Position numbers and translations under genes: made by a program. Shown here one piece after another: positions 24,674 to 35,276 of a DNA stretch of 64,000 bases. The stretch comes from Streptomyces antibioticus (GTDB lineage Bacteria; Actinomycetota; Actinomycetes; Streptomycetales; Streptomycetaceae), in contig NZ_KQ948427.1 of NCBI RefSeq assembly GCF_001514065.1, forward strand, positions 526,624-590,623. Reading direction: 5' to 3'. Each line of letters starts with the position of its first letter. Position 1 is the first letter of the stretch. The notes beneath the pieces are model-generated. The model did no database searches. It saw nothing but the letters and a program-made list of their open reading frames with translations, and was not told where the DNA came from.

Positions 24674-25687
24674 CTAGGCGGACGCCCGCCGCACCAACGT
24701 CGTGGGCAGCACCACCCCGGACATCGCGTCCCCGGCCCCCTTCAGCAGCAGGCGGGCCATCAACCGGCCCATCTCCTCGATGTCCTGACGGATCGTCGTG
24801 AGCGGCGGGTCGGTCTGTTCCGCGATCGGCAGCATGTCGTCGAAGCCGATGACGGCGACGTCGTCGGGGGCGCGTCGGCCGTGCTCGCGCAGCACGCGCA
24901 GGGCCCCGGAGGCGGTCAGGTCGTTCGCGGCGAACACGGCGTCGACGTCAGGGCAGCGGTCGAGGAGTTCACGCATCGCCCGCTCGCCGCCGGCCGGCGT
25001 GAAGTCACCCTCGACGACGAGCCGTGCGTCGACGTCACCGATGACGTCCCGGTACCCCTCCAGCCGGTCCACCGCCGACGTCTGGTCGAGGGCGCCGGTG
25101 ATGTGAGCGACCCGGCTGCGGCCGAGGCCGACGAGATGCCGTACGGCGTCCCTGGCGCCGCCGCGGTTGTCGCTGTCGACGTACACCACCTCCTCCCCCG
25201 TGCCGTCGCGCCAGCCGGGCCGGCCGCCGAACACGGTCGGGATGCCGGCCCGTTGGATCAGGCCGGGCAGCGGGTCGTCGAGGTGGAGGGAGAAGACGAG
25301 CGCCCCGTCGACATGGCCGCCGGCGAGATAGCGGCCGACGCGGGCGTGGTCGTCCCGGCCCTCGGTGAGCAGCAGGACGAGTTGGTTGTCGTGAGCCGTC
25401 AACTCCTTGCTGATACCGCGGAGTTGCAGCGCGAAGAAGGGATCGGCGAAGACCCGGGTCTCCGGTTCGGCGACGACCACGGCGATGGCGTCGTGCCGTC
25501 GCGTCACGAGGCTGCGGGCGGCCTGGTTGGGGACGTATCCCAACTCCTCCACGGCCCGCCGTACCCGCTCCACGAGCGGCTCCCTGACCCCGTCACCGCC
25601 GTTCACCACCCGGGACACGGTGGCCCGCGAGACCCCGGCCCGCGCGGCCACGGCCTCCAGCGTGGGACGCGGCGCTGTCTCACTCAC
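24674..25687 (-). CDS. LacI-family transcriptional regulator
   Basis: 337 residues. An N-terminal HTH (TLEAVAARAGVSRATVSRVV) with the hinge helix VPNQAARSLVTRR is followed by a periplasmic-binding-protein-like effector domain (AVVVAEPETRVFADPFF, DGALVFSLH, VAVIGFDD, PPLTTIRQD). Start is GTG 25687, with GGAGGAGG eight bases upstream. A perfect 12-bp palindrome 56 bp upstream is a likely own operator. It follows the laccase gene on the same strand by 128 bp. Its sugar effector cannot be told; the nearest candidate target is itself or the laccase region. Confidence 0.92.
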   Translation of the reverse strand: MSETAPRPTLEAVAARAGVSRATVSRVVNGGDGVREPLVERVRRAVEELGYVPNQAARSLVTRRHDAIAVVVAEPETRVFADPFFALQLRGISKELTAHDNQLVLLLTEGRDDHARVGRYLAGGHVDGALVFSLHLDDPLPGLIQRAGIPTVFGGRPGWRDGTGEEVVYVDSDNRGGARDAVRHLVGLGRSRVAHITGALDQTSAVDRLEGYRDVIGDVDARLVVEGDFTPAGGERAMRELLDRCPDVDAVFAANDLTASGALRVLREHGRRAPDDVAVIGFDDMLPIAEQTDPPLTTIRQDIEEMGRLMARLLLKGAGDAMSGVVLPTTLVRRASA

Positions 25688-25742
25688 TTCGGGGCCCTCC
25701 TCCTGGTTGCGGCCCAGGATAGCCCTGGTCGGGGGCGGGAGT

Positions 25743-25754
25743 GAGAGCGCTCTC
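25743..25754. promoter_or_regulatory. LacI-type operator, GAGAGCGCTCTC
   Basis: A perfect 12-bp palindrome with the central CG step typical of LacI/GalR operators, 56 bp before the GTG start of the LacI-family gene and downstream of the laccase stop. Autoregulation is the simplest reading. Confidence 0.6.
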
Positions 25755-25815
25755 GGGATGACGGTGAGGCGGTTGCGGCGGCGCGCGTGACGGCATCGGC
25801 CGCCCCCGTGCACCC

Positions 25816-26886
<1,071 letters not shown>

Positions 26887-26921
26887 TCAGGACAAAGTTG
26901 ACCCCAACTCGGTCATAGGTA

Positions 26922-26950
26922 TTGGCGAGGTGCGCAAAGACGTCTAGCTT
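26922..26950 (+). promoter_or_regulatory. Candidate promoter for the ThuA/dehydrogenase gene
   Basis: TTGGCG (26922-26927) and TAGCTT (26945-26950) are 17 bp apart; transcription would start about 28 bases before the ATG at 26985. Confidence 0.45.
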
Positions 26951-26984
26951 CCTTGGCGCTGTCGCTGTGACCGAGGAGGTGCCC

Positions 26985-29462
26985 ATGCACTTACGAGGGT
27001 TGAGCACGAGAAGACGGATCGGTGTGGCGGGCGTGACCGCCGGGGTCGTCGTGGCCGGGCTGCTGTCCGGTCCCGCCGCCACCGCGCGCCCGGCGCCCGA
27101 ACCATCGCTGACAACGATGTCCATCAAGTCGCCGCCGGGCGGCGCGAACGTACGGGTGCTGCTCTTCTACGGTTCCGCCGCGGCCGGTGAGGAGTCGCCG
27201 GTCGTGAACGCCGGGATCGAGGCGATCGAGAAGATCGGGCTGTCCGGGCCGACGAACCAGCGGTTCAAGACCGTGGCCACCGACGACGCCTCGGTGTTCA
27301 CCGACGAGACCGAGCTGGGGCGTTACAACGCGATCGTCTTCCTCACCGGGGGCGGCGACATCCTCGATCCCGAGCAGGAGGCGGGACTCGAGGCCTACAT
27401 GGAGGCGGGCGGCGGGTTCGTCGGCATCCACGACGCCGCGCGCGCCGAGCCGTACTCGGACTGGTTCACCGGGCTCGTCGGCGCCCGGCCCGCCGCCGGT
27501 CCAAGCGCCGTACAACGGGCCGTCGTCGAGGTGGGCGACCGGCAGCATCCGGCGACCAAGGATCTGCCCGTGCAGTGGAAACGGCCGGATCAGTGGTTCA
27601 ACTGGGCCAAGAACCCCTCGGGTTCCGTGCACACCGTGGCCCGCGTCCGCGAGTCGACGTATCAGCCCGGCGACGGGAAGAACGGCTGGGACCACCCGGT
27701 CAGTTGGTGCCGTGACTACGACGGCGGGCGTTCCTTCTACACCGGCATGGGCGGCACCGTCTCCTCGTACGACGAGACCGACTTCCGGGCCCATCTGCGC
27801 GGCGCGCTGATGTGGACGACCCGGCTCGTGCAGGCCGACTGCAAGGCCACCATCACCGGCAACTACAAGGCCGAGCGCCTCACCCAGCCCAACCAGCCGG
27901 GCCGGAACGACCAGATCGGCGAGCCGCACGGCCTGGTCACCGCGCCCGACGGACGGGTGCTCTACATCGGGCGGGGCGGCGCCGACTCCTCCCAGCCCGT
28001 CGTCACCGACTGGAACAACCCCGACGTCGGCAAGGGCAAGGGCGAGATCCACGTCTACGACCCGAAGGCCAAGAAGGTGACCCTCGCGGGCGCCCTGACC
28101 GTCTTCGGCAACAAGGGCGGCGGCGACGAGCTGGTGAAGGTCGAGGAGGGACTCCTCGGCATCGAGCTCGACCCGCGGTTCGAGGAGAACGGGTGGGTGT
28201 ATCTGCACTACACCCCGCACTCGCAGATCAACCGCGAGACCAGGATGGCCGAGCGGCGCGTCTCCCGCTTCACGCTCGACCTCGCCACCAACAAGCTGGA
28301 CCTGGGCAGTGAGAAGGTACTGCTCAAGTGGCCGGTGCAGATCCACAGTTGCTGCCACGCGGGCGGCGGGATGACCTGGGACTCCAAGGGCAACCTGTAC
28401 ATCGCGACCGGCGACAACAACTCCAGCCGCTTCAGCGACGGTTACTCGGGCAACAACCCGGAGCCGAACTACAAGGGCGTCTCCTTCGCCGACGCCCGCC
28501 GCACCGCCGGGAACACCCACAACCTCAACGGCAAGATCCTGCGCATCCACCCGGAGCCGGACGGGACGTACACCCTCCCTGCCGGGAACCTCTTCACCGG
28601 GCAGGAGACCGACGAGGGCGGCGGCAAGACGCGCGGCGAGATCTATGTGATGGGGGTCAGGAACCCGGCCCGCATCTTCGTCGACAAGAAGACCGACATT
28701 CTCTACGCGGGGTGGGTCGGGCCCGACGCCTCGGCGCCCTCCACCACCTGGGGCCCGGCGAAGTACGACACGTTCGCCGTCATCACCAAGGCGAGCAACC
28801 GGGGTTGGCCGTACTGCATGGGCAACAAGCAGCCCTACCGCGACCGCAACCTCCCCGACCCGACGAAGCCGCTGGGCTGGTACGACTGCGACCACCCCAA
28901 GAACGAGTCCCCGAACAACGACGGCCTCGTCAACCTCCCGCCGGTCACCGGCAACAACATCTGGTACTCGCCCCAGGGCGGCGCCCCGGACTTCCCGCGC
29001 GACGCGAACGGCATCCCGTCGTACAAGCAGGAGGAGTCCACGTATCTGCTGCCGTGGCTCAAGGGCGGCGGGCAGGCCGCGATGAACGGGCCGGTCTATC
29101 GCTACGACGCCACGAACGCGAGTGACGTGAAGTGGCCCTCGTACTGGGACGGCAAGTGGTTCGTCGGCGACTTCTACGACGCCGACCAGCCGCGGAACGC
29201 CGTCATCACCGACCCGAAGAACCAGGGTGAGGGTGGACTGCCCGTGCACTCCGAGTCGTTGAAGAAGATCGTCCCGATCGGCAACGACGGCATCAAGAAC
29301 CTCATGGACTGGAAGTTCGGTCCGGACGGCTCGCTCTACGTCCTCGACTACGGCCGCGGGTTCTTCACCTCGGACGCCAAGTCGGCCCTGTGGCGGGTCA
29401 CTTACACGGGCGGTGGTCCGACACCGGCCGCCGATCAGCTGGCCAGGGGGGCGGCGCAGTGA
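26985..29462 (+). CDS. Secreted ThuA-domain plus sugar-dehydrogenase-like propeller protein
   Basis: 825 residues. A basic signal region (LSTRRRIGVAGVTAGVVVAG) precedes an N-terminal ThuA/trehalose-utilisation domain (VRVLLFYGSAAAGEESP, AIVFLTGGGDIL, GGGFVGIHDAA), about residues 45-285. The rest, about 300-815, is a glucose/sorbosone dehydrogenase-like beta-propeller (HGLVTAPDGRVLYIGRGG, GLLGIELDPRFEENGWVYL, IHSCCHAGGGMTWDSKGN, LNGKILRIHPEPDGTY, DWKFGPDGSLYVLDYGRG), probably using PQQ or another secreted cofactor. Start is ATG 26985 with GAGGAGG nine bases upstream. The stop overlaps the next gene's GTG, so the two secreted proteins are co-translated. Substrate unknown, probably a carbohydrate. 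Confidence 0.88.
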   Translation: MHLRGLSTRRRIGVAGVTAGVVVAGLLSGPAATARPAPEPSLTTMSIKSPPGGANVRVLLFYGSAAAGEESPVVNAGIEAIEKIGLSGPTNQRFKTVATDDASVFTDETELGRYNAIVFLTGGGDILDPEQEAGLEAYMEAGGGFVGIHDAARAEPYSDWFTGLVGARPAAGPSAVQRAVVEVGDRQHPATKDLPVQWKRPDQWFNWAKNPSGSVHTVARVRESTYQPGDGKNGWDHPVSWCRDYDGGRSFYTGMGGTVSSYDETDFRAHLRGALMWTTRLVQADCKATITGNYKAERLTQPNQPGRNDQIGEPHGLVTAPDGRVLYIGRGGADSSQPVVTDWNNPDVGKGKGEIHVYDPKAKKVTLAGALTVFGNKGGGDELVKVEEGLLGIELDPRFEENGWVYLHYTPHSQINRETRMAERRVSRFTLDLATNKLDLGSEKVLLKWPVQIHSCCHAGGGMTWDSKGNLYIATGDNNSSRFSDGYSGNNPEPNYKGVSFADARRTAGNTHNLNGKILRIHPEPDGTYTLPAGNLFTGQETDEGGGKTRGEIYVMGVRNPARIFVDKKTDILYAGWVGPDASAPSTTWGPAKYDTFAVITKASNRGWPYCMGNKQPYRDRNLPDPTKPLGWYDCDHPKNESPNNDGLVNLPPVTGNNIWYSPQGGAPDFPRDANGIPSYKQEESTYLLPWLKGGGQAAMNGPVYRYDATNASDVKWPSYWDGKWFVGDFYDADQPRNAVITDPKNQGEGGLPVHSESLKKIVPIGNDGIKNLMDWKFGPDGSLYVLDYGRGFFTSDAKSALWRVTYTGGGPTPAADQLARGAAQ

Positions 29463-31651
29463 AACGGCAACGAAGAGTCCTCACCGCCCTGTTGGCGGCC
29501 GTGCTGATGGTGCTCGGTCTCCAAGCCGTACCGAGCACGGCACAGCCTGAGGAGGCGGCCGCCGCCCAGACGCTCACCTGGACCGCCGGCGACGACATCA
29601 CCAAGTACACCTCGGCGCCGACGACCGCGGTGGCCGGTCAGGCGACGATCGTCTTCGAGAACAGTGCGGCAACCGGCAACACCACCGGCATGCCGCACAC
29701 GCTGACCTTCGTGACGAGCGATCCCGAGTTCAACAGCGACGTCGCACTCAACATCCTGGCCAACCCGAACGACGACATGGGCGGCCGGCACACCGCCGAG
29801 GTCACGCTCACCCCGGGCCGCTACTTCTACCACTGCACGATCCCGGGCCACGGCTCGATGCAGGGCATCCTCGTGGTGACGGAGGGCGGCGGTTCGGACA
29901 CCACTGCGCCGCAGACCTCCGCGCAGGTCACCGGGGCGCAGAACGCCCAGGGCGAGTACGTCGGTTCGGCGAGCGTTGCCATCACGGCCACGGACGAGGG
30001 CGGCTCCGGGGTCGACAGCGTCCAGTACGCGGTCGGCGACACGGGCGAGTGGCTGCCGTACACCACGCCGGTCGTCGTCGACCAGGTGGGCAGTCACAAG
30101 ATCCGTTACCGGGCGCTCGACAAGGCGGGGAACGTCTCCGCCGAGAAGAGCGTGGAGTTCAAGGTCGTCCCGCCGGCCTCCGACGACACCACCCCGCCCG
30201 ACACCTCGGCGACGGTGACCGGTGAACAGGGCGCCGACGGGGCGTACTTCGACATGGCGACGGTGACCGTGTCGGCCTCCGACACCGGCTCCGGCGTCAA
30301 CGGCATCGAGTACGCCGTCGACAGCGGGGCCTGGCAGCCGTACACCGCCCCCGTGATGGTGCACCAGCTCGGCACCCACACCGTGCGCTACCGGGCCACC
30401 GACAAGGCGGGCAACACCGCCGCCGAGAAGAGCGTCCAGTTCAAGGTCGTCGCGACGCCCACGCCGGACACCACACCGCCGGTGACGGGCGTGACCGTCG
30501 AGGGCACCAAGAACTCGAACGGCGCCTACATCGGCAACGCCAAGGTGACGGTGAGCGCGACGGACGAGGGCGGTTCCGGAGTCGACCGGGTCGAGTACTC
30601 GATCGACGGCGGGCCGTACCTCGCGTACACCACCCCCGTGGTCGTCGACCGCGCGGGCACCCACACCCTCGCCTACCGGGCCACCGACAAGGCGGGCAAC
30701 ACCGCCGCCGCGCGCACGGTGACCTTCACCGTCGTCTCCAGCCAGGTGCCTGCTCCCAACTGCCCCGAGTTCGACGAGCGGTTGACGGTCATCGTCGGTG
30801 ACGTCGACTCGGGCGTGCCCAACCGGCTGACCAACAACCGCTGCCGGATCAACGAGTTGATCGAGGACGAGAAGGAGTGGACGTCCCACGCGCTGTTCCT
30901 CAAGCACGTGAAGACGGTTCTGGACAAGCTCCTCAAGGAAGGCGTCGTCGACCAGCGCGAGTACAACGCGATCCAGAAGGCCGCCCGCCAGTCCGGGATC
31001 GGCAAGCCCGGGCAGACCGAGGGATACCGGAAGATCCTCGACGGCAGCGCCGAGTCGTTCGCCAAGTGGCAGCAGGTGGGCGGGGGTTCGTTCGGCCTCA
31101 ACACCGACGGGTCCATCACCTCCGGGACCACCAAGAGCGGGCTCGGCATGCTGTGGTTCCCCGAGCGCAAGTACGGCGACTTCTCGCTCCGCCTCCAGTG
31201 GCGCGACGACGCCCCTGGCACCGGGAACGCCAACGCCGGGGTGTTCGTGCGGTTCCCGTGGGTCCACGACCACCCCGAGGAGTCCCGCCCGGAGTGGGTC
31301 GCCATCAAGTACGGGCACGAGGTGCAGGTCCTGGACCGGCCCGACGGCGACATGTACAAGACCGGGTCGATCTACGGGTTCGACCGCGTGGGCCTCGCCG
31401 GCGCGGGCGTGACGCAGAAGGGCACCTGGAACGACTACGAGATCCGGGTGGTCGACCAGCACTACTCGGTCTACCGCAACGGCGTGCTCATCAACGAGTT
31501 CGACAACACCGGCGGCCAGGAGTTCGTCCCGCCCCGCTCGGACGACCCGGGCACGGACGGCAGGCGGTTCGCCTCCGGCTACGTCGGACTCCAGGTGCAC
31601 GGCACGACGGACGTCATCTCCTACCGGGACGTGCGGATCAAGGAGTTGTAG
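29459..31651 (+). CDS. Secreted cupredoxin, Ig-like repeat and DUF1080 protein
   Basis: 730 residues from GTG 29459 (GTGA overlap with the gene before). Order: signal peptide (about 1-32); a plastocyanin-like domain with type-1 copper ligands (GMPHTL and YFYHCTIPGHGSMQG give His, Cys, His, Met); three homologous Ig-like/OmpL47-type repeats, each starting DTTxPxTxxxVxG and ending RYRAxDKAGN; a helical linker with two Cys; and a C-terminal DUF1080/3-keto-disaccharide hydrolase-type jelly roll (about 550-730, YGDFSLRLQWRD, VGLQVHG, ISYRDVRIKEL). Electron transfer from the co-translated dehydrogenase to its copper domain is a reasonable guess. Confidence 0.87.
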   Translation: MKRQRRVLTALLAAVLMVLGLQAVPSTAQPEEAAAAQTLTWTAGDDITKYTSAPTTAVAGQATIVFENSAATGNTTGMPHTLTFVTSDPEFNSDVALNILANPNDDMGGRHTAEVTLTPGRYFYHCTIPGHGSMQGILVVTEGGGSDTTAPQTSAQVTGAQNAQGEYVGSASVAITATDEGGSGVDSVQYAVGDTGEWLPYTTPVVVDQVGSHKIRYRALDKAGNVSAEKSVEFKVVPPASDDTTPPDTSATVTGEQGADGAYFDMATVTVSASDTGSGVNGIEYAVDSGAWQPYTAPVMVHQLGTHTVRYRATDKAGNTAAEKSVQFKVVATPTPDTTPPVTGVTVEGTKNSNGAYIGNAKVTVSATDEGGSGVDRVEYSIDGGPYLAYTTPVVVDRAGTHTLAYRATDKAGNTAAARTVTFTVVSSQVPAPNCPEFDERLTVIVGDVDSGVPNRLTNNRCRINELIEDEKEWTSHALFLKHVKTVLDKLLKEGVVDQREYNAIQKAARQSGIGKPGQTEGYRKILDGSAESFAKWQQVGGGSFGLNTDGSITSGTTKSGLGMLWFPERKYGDFSLRLQWRDDAPGTGNANAGVFVRFPWVHDHPEESRPEWVAIKYGHEVQVLDRPDGDMYKTGSIYGFDRVGLAGAGVTQKGTWNDYEIRVVDQHYSVYRNGVLINEFDNTGGQEFVPPRSDDPGTDGRRFASGYVGLQVHGTTDVISYRDVRIKEL

Positions 31652-31740
31652 TCCCGTCCTGGGATCAGGGAGTTGTAGTCCCGTCTGGGATCAGGGAGTT
31701 GTCGTCCCGTCCTGGGATCAAGGAGTCGTCGTCCCGTCCT
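31635..31740. repeat. Four tandem 26/27-bp copies between convergent genes
   Basis: Copies begin with GGATCA at 31635, 31662, 31688 and 31715 and share the core GGAGTTGTAGTCCCGTC with small changes. The plus-strand gene stops in copy 1 (31649-31651), and the minus-strand polymerase gene stops in copy 4 (complement of 31718-31720). Confidence 0.85.
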
Positions 31741-32743
31741 TTCGGGCTCTGCTCGGCTGTACCCGCTTGGGCTCCCCCGGCATCTTCGGATACTCGGGCG
31801 GGTACGGCAGATCACCGAGGCCGTGGTCGTGCTCGTCCCGGCGGGCCAGTTCCAGCAGGGGCTCCAGCGAGAAGGCGTGATCGTCCATGTCCGCGTGCAC
31901 ATCGCCGAGTTCGGCGAAGCGCGCGGGCATGGTCGCGAGATCGAAGTCCTGTGGATGCGCCACGCCCACCTCGTCCCAGCGCAGGGGGGCGGAGACGGGG
32001 GCGTGCGGTCGGGGTCGTACCGAATAGGCGGAGGCGATCGTGCGGTCCCTGGCGGTCTGGTTGTAGTCGATGAAGATGCGCTCGCCGCGCTCCTCCTTCC
32101 ACCACTTGATCGTCACGTGGTCCGGCATCCGGCGTTCCATCTCCCGCCCGACCGCGATCGCGGCCCGCCGCACCTGGGTGAAGGTCCAGCGGGGTTCGAT
32201 CGGCACGAAGACGTGCAGGCCACGGCCGCCGGACGTCTTGGGCCAGCCGCGCAGTCCCCCGAACTCCTCCAGTACGGACCGGAGTTCGCCGGCGGCGCGG
32301 ACGGCGTCGTCGTAGTCGGTGCCGGGCTGGGGGTCGAGGTCGATGCGGAGTTCGTCGGGGCGGTCGACGTCGTCGCGCCGTACCGGCCACGGGTGGAAGG
32401 TGAGCGTGCCGAACTGGGCGGCCCACAGGACCGCGGCCTCCTCCGTGGGGCACATCTCGTCCGCGCTGCGGCCGCTCGGGAAGGTGATGTGGGCGGTCGG
32501 GATCCAGTCGGGCATGTTCTTCGGCGCCCGCTTCTGGAAGAAGTTCTCACCCGTCACGCCGTCGGGATAGCGCTCCAGGGTGGTGGGGCGGTCGCGCAGG
32601 GCGCGCAGGATGCCGGGGGCGACGGCGATGTAGTACCGGGCCAGGTCCAGCTTGGTGAAACCGCGCTCCGGGAAGAAGATCTTGTCCGGGCTGGACAGCC
32701 GTACGGTCCGCCCGCCCACTTCCAGCTCCACCGCGTCACCCAT
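31718..32743 (-). CDS. LigD-type polymerase/primase domain protein (NHEJ polymerase-like)
   Basis: 341 residues, a stand-alone LigD polymerase domain of the archaeo-eukaryotic primase fold, which fills gaps with ribo- or deoxyribonucleotides in bacterial end joining or repair. Motif I is RIDLDP, with metal-binding Asp135 and Asp137; further conserved parts are LERYPDGVTGENFFQK, TSGGRGLHVFVP and RTIASAYSVRPRP. I start at ATG 32743 (GDAVELEV). It is divergent from an ATP-dependent DNA ligase 74 bp away, so the two functions of LigD are encoded as separate neighbours. No Ku gene is visible in the window. Confidence 0.9.
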   Translation of the reverse strand: MGDAVELEVGGRTVRLSSPDKIFFPERGFTKLDLARYYIAVAPGILRALRDRPTTLERYPDGVTGENFFQKRAPKNMPDWIPTAHITFPSGRSADEMCPTEEAAVLWAAQFGTLTFHPWPVRRDDVDRPDELRIDLDPQPGTDYDDAVRAAGELRSVLEEFGGLRGWPKTSGGRGLHVFVPIEPRWTFTQVRRAAIAVGREMERRMPDHVTIKWWKEERGERIFIDYNQTARDRTIASAYSVRPRPHAPVSAPLRWDEVGVAHPQDFDLATMPARFAELGDVHADMDDHAFSLEPLLELARRDEHDHGLGDLPYPPEYPKMPGEPKRVQPSRARKDGTTTP

Positions 32744-32817
32744 GCGAGCCACGGTAGGTCAGCCGTACAGTACGCGCATACCGGGCGAAATTCACCCGCG
32801 GCCAGCAAAATCGGAGC

Positions 32818-33888
32818 ATGGATCTGCCGGTCATGCCCCCCGTGAAGCCCATGCTCGCCAAGTCGGTCGCGAAGATCCCGCCGGGCATGCAGTACGAGGC
32901 GAAGTGGGACGGGTTCCGCGCGATCGTGTTCCGGGACGGGACCGAGGTCGAGCTCGGCAGCCGCACCGGAAAGCCGCTGACCAGGTACTTCCCGGAACTG
33001 GTGGAGGCGCTCAGGGAGCGGGTGCCCGAGCGCTGTGTGCTGGACGGGGAGATCGTCATCGCCCGCGAGGGGCGGCTCGACTTCGACGCGCTCACCGAGC
33101 GCATCCACCCGGCCGACTCCCGGGTGCGGACCCTGGCCGAGCGCACTCCGGCGTCGTTCGTGGCCTTCGACCTGCTGGCGCTCGCCGACGAGTCGCTCCT
33201 CGACGTCCCGCTGACCGACCGGCGGGCCCTGCTGGCCACGGCCCTGTCCGGCGTGACCCCGCCGGTCCACCTCGCCCCGGCGACGACCGACATCGACGTC
33301 GCCCAGAACTGGTTCGAGCAGTACGAAGGGGCCGGTCTGGACGGTGTCATCGCCAAGCCGCTCGGCCTGCACTACCGCCAGGACGAGCGCGCGATGTTCA
33401 AGATCAAGCACGAACGGACCGCGGACGTGGTCGTCGCCGGCTACCGCCTCCACAAGAGCGGGCCCGTCGTCGGATCCCTGCTCCTGGGGCTGTACGACGA
33501 GCGGGGCGCCCTCCAGCACGTGGGTGTCTCGGCCGCCTTCACCATGAAACGGCGTGCGGAGCTGGTCGAGGAGCTGGAGCCACTGCGCATGGAGGACGCC
33601 ACGGGGCATCCCTGGGCGGCCTGGTCGGACGAGACCGCGCACGAGACGGCACGGCTGCCGGGGGCGCCCAGCCGCTGGTCCGGCAAGAAGGACCTGTCCT
33701 GGGTACCGCTGCGGCCCGAGCGGGTCGCCGAGGTGGCGTACGACCACATGGAGAACGGGGCGCGCTTCCGGCACACGGCCCGCTTCCGGCGCTGGCGCCC
33801 GGACCGCACGCCGGAGAGCTGCACGTACGGGCAGCTGGAGGAGCCGGTGCGCTACGACCTGGACGAGATCCTCGGCACCGGGGACTGA
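32818..33888 (+). CDS. ligC: ATP-dependent DNA ligase (LigC/LigD ligase type)
   Basis: 356 residues. Motif I is KWDGFR with the adenylated lysine at position 29; then ELGSRTGKPLTRYFPEL, LDGEIVI, FVAFDLLAL, GLDGVIAKP and MFKIKHERTADVVVAG cover motifs III-V. An OB-fold C-domain follows. Size and lack of extra domains fit the actinobacterial LigC class, which works in repair. Start is ATG 32818. It is divergent from the LigD-type polymerase, with which it probably cooperates. It is nearly contiguous (one base) with the convergent alcohol dehydrogenase gene. Confidence 0.9.
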   Translation: MDLPVMPPVKPMLAKSVAKIPPGMQYEAKWDGFRAIVFRDGTEVELGSRTGKPLTRYFPELVEALRERVPERCVLDGEIVIAREGRLDFDALTERIHPADSRVRTLAERTPASFVAFDLLALADESLLDVPLTDRRALLATALSGVTPPVHLAPATTDIDVAQNWFEQYEGAGLDGVIAKPLGLHYRQDERAMFKIKHERTADVVVAGYRLHKSGPVVGSLLLGLYDERGALQHVGVSAAFTMKRRAELVEELEPLRMEDATGHPWAAWSDETAHETARLPGAPSRWSGKKDLSWVPLRPERVAEVAYDHMENGARFRHTARFRRWRPDRTPESCTYGQLEEPVRYDLDEILGTGD

Positions 33889-33889
33889 C

Positions 33890-35080
33890 TCAGGGCTTCA
33901 TCAGCACCTTCACCGCGCCGTCCTGCTTGCGCTGGAACATCTCGTACGCGTGCGGCGCCTCGTCGAGCGGCACGCGGTGGGTGGCGAAGTCCTCGACGCC
34001 GAGCACGTCCTCGTCGGTCAGGTGCGGGAGGATCTCGTCGACCCAGCGGCGCACGTTGGCCTGGCCCATGCGGAGCTGGATCTGCTTGTCGAACAGGGTG
34101 AGCAGGGGCAGCGGGTCCGCCATGCCGCCGTAGACGCCGGACAGCGAGATGGTGCCGCCGCGGCGGACCAGGTCGATAGCGGTGTAGAGGGCGGCGAGCC
34201 GGTCGACGCTGAAGCGTTCCGCGAAGGGGCCGCTCAGCTTGCGCGGCAGCAGGGCCGCGGCGTTCTGGGCGAGGCGGGCGGCGGCGCTGCCGTGGGCCTC
34301 GGTGCCGACCGCGTCGATCACGGCGTCCGGGCCGCGGCCGGCGGTGCGGTCACGGATCGCGGTGACGAGTTCCTTCTCGCCGTCGAAGTCCCGCAGGTCG
34401 AAGACCTCTACGCCGCGCTGCCGGGCCCGGCGCAGCCGCTCGGTGACCAGGTCGACCCCGAACACCGTTCCCGCGCCGCGCAGTTGGGCGACGCGGCAGG
34501 CCATGTCGCCGATGGGCCCGAGGCCGAGCACGGCGACGCTGCCGCCCTCCGGGACGTCCGCGTAGGCGACCGCCTGCCAGGCGGTGGGCAGCACGTCGGA
34601 GAGGTAGACGAAGCGGTCGTCGGGCGGCCCCTCGGGCACCTTGATCGGGCCGAACTGGGCCTGCGGGACGCGCAGATACTCGGCCTGGGCGCCCGGCACG
34701 GACCCGTACAGCCGGGTGTAGCCGAAGAGCGCGGCGCCCATGCCCTCGCCGGTGACCTGGGTGGTCTCGCACTGGGTCGGCAGGGAGTTCTCGCACATCC
34801 AGCAGCTGCCGCAGGCGATCTGGAAGGGGACGACGACCCGGTCGCCCGCCTTGAGGTCGGGCACCCCGGCGCCGACCTCCTCGACGATGCCCATGGGCTC
34901 GTGACCGAGGATGTCGCCCGGTGTCATGAACGGGGTGAGCACCTCGTACAGATGCAGATCGGAGCCGCACAGTCCGCTGGAGGTGATGCGGATGACGGCG
35001 TCCGTCGGCTCCTGGATCTTCGGATCGGGCACGCTCTCCACTCGTACGTCCCGCTTGCCCTGCCAGGTCACTGCCTTCAT
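33890..35080 (-). CDS. Zinc-dependent alcohol dehydrogenase (formaldehyde dehydrogenase-like)
   Basis: 396 residues of the medium-chain dehydrogenase family. Catalytic zinc ligands are Cys38 (GLCGSD) and GHE at 59-61; structural zinc uses Cys90, Cys93, Cys96 and Cys104. The NAD site is VLGLGPIGD. The insertion and overall length fit the glutathione-independent formaldehyde dehydrogenase-like branch. Demethylation of vanillate releases formaldehyde, so a detoxifying role is possible but not shown. Start is ATG 35080 with GGGAG about eight bases upstream. It is divergent from the DUF3048 lipoprotein gene. Confidence 0.9.
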   Translation of the reverse strand: MKAVTWQGKRDVRVESVPDPKIQEPTDAVIRITSSGLCGSDLHLYEVLTPFMTPGDILGHEPMGIVEEVGAGVPDLKAGDRVVVPFQIACGSCWMCENSLPTQCETTQVTGEGMGAALFGYTRLYGSVPGAQAEYLRVPQAQFGPIKVPEGPPDDRFVYLSDVLPTAWQAVAYADVPEGGSVAVLGLGPIGDMACRVAQLRGAGTVFGVDLVTERLRRARQRGVEVFDLRDFDGEKELVTAIRDRTAGRGPDAVIDAVGTEAHGSAAARLAQNAAALLPRKLSGPFAERFSVDRLAALYTAIDLVRRGGTISLSGVYGGMADPLPLLTLFDKQIQLRMGQANVRRWVDEILPHLTDEDVLGVEDFATHRVPLDEAPHAYEMFQRKQDGAVKVLMKP

Positions 35081-35276
35081 GCAGATCCACTCCCTCTGCG
35101 CGTGCGGAGGCGCCCCGGGTACCCGGCCGGGCCCTGCCGAACCGCTCCGCAGCGCGTGCTGGGCCGCTCGGCGTAGCGACGGGCTCCCTCAGAGGTATTC
35201 ACCCGGGCCGATCAAATCCGAGCGGGTATGGCCACCAATGAACAAATAAGCGCACAATCAGTGAAACGAGACTTGG

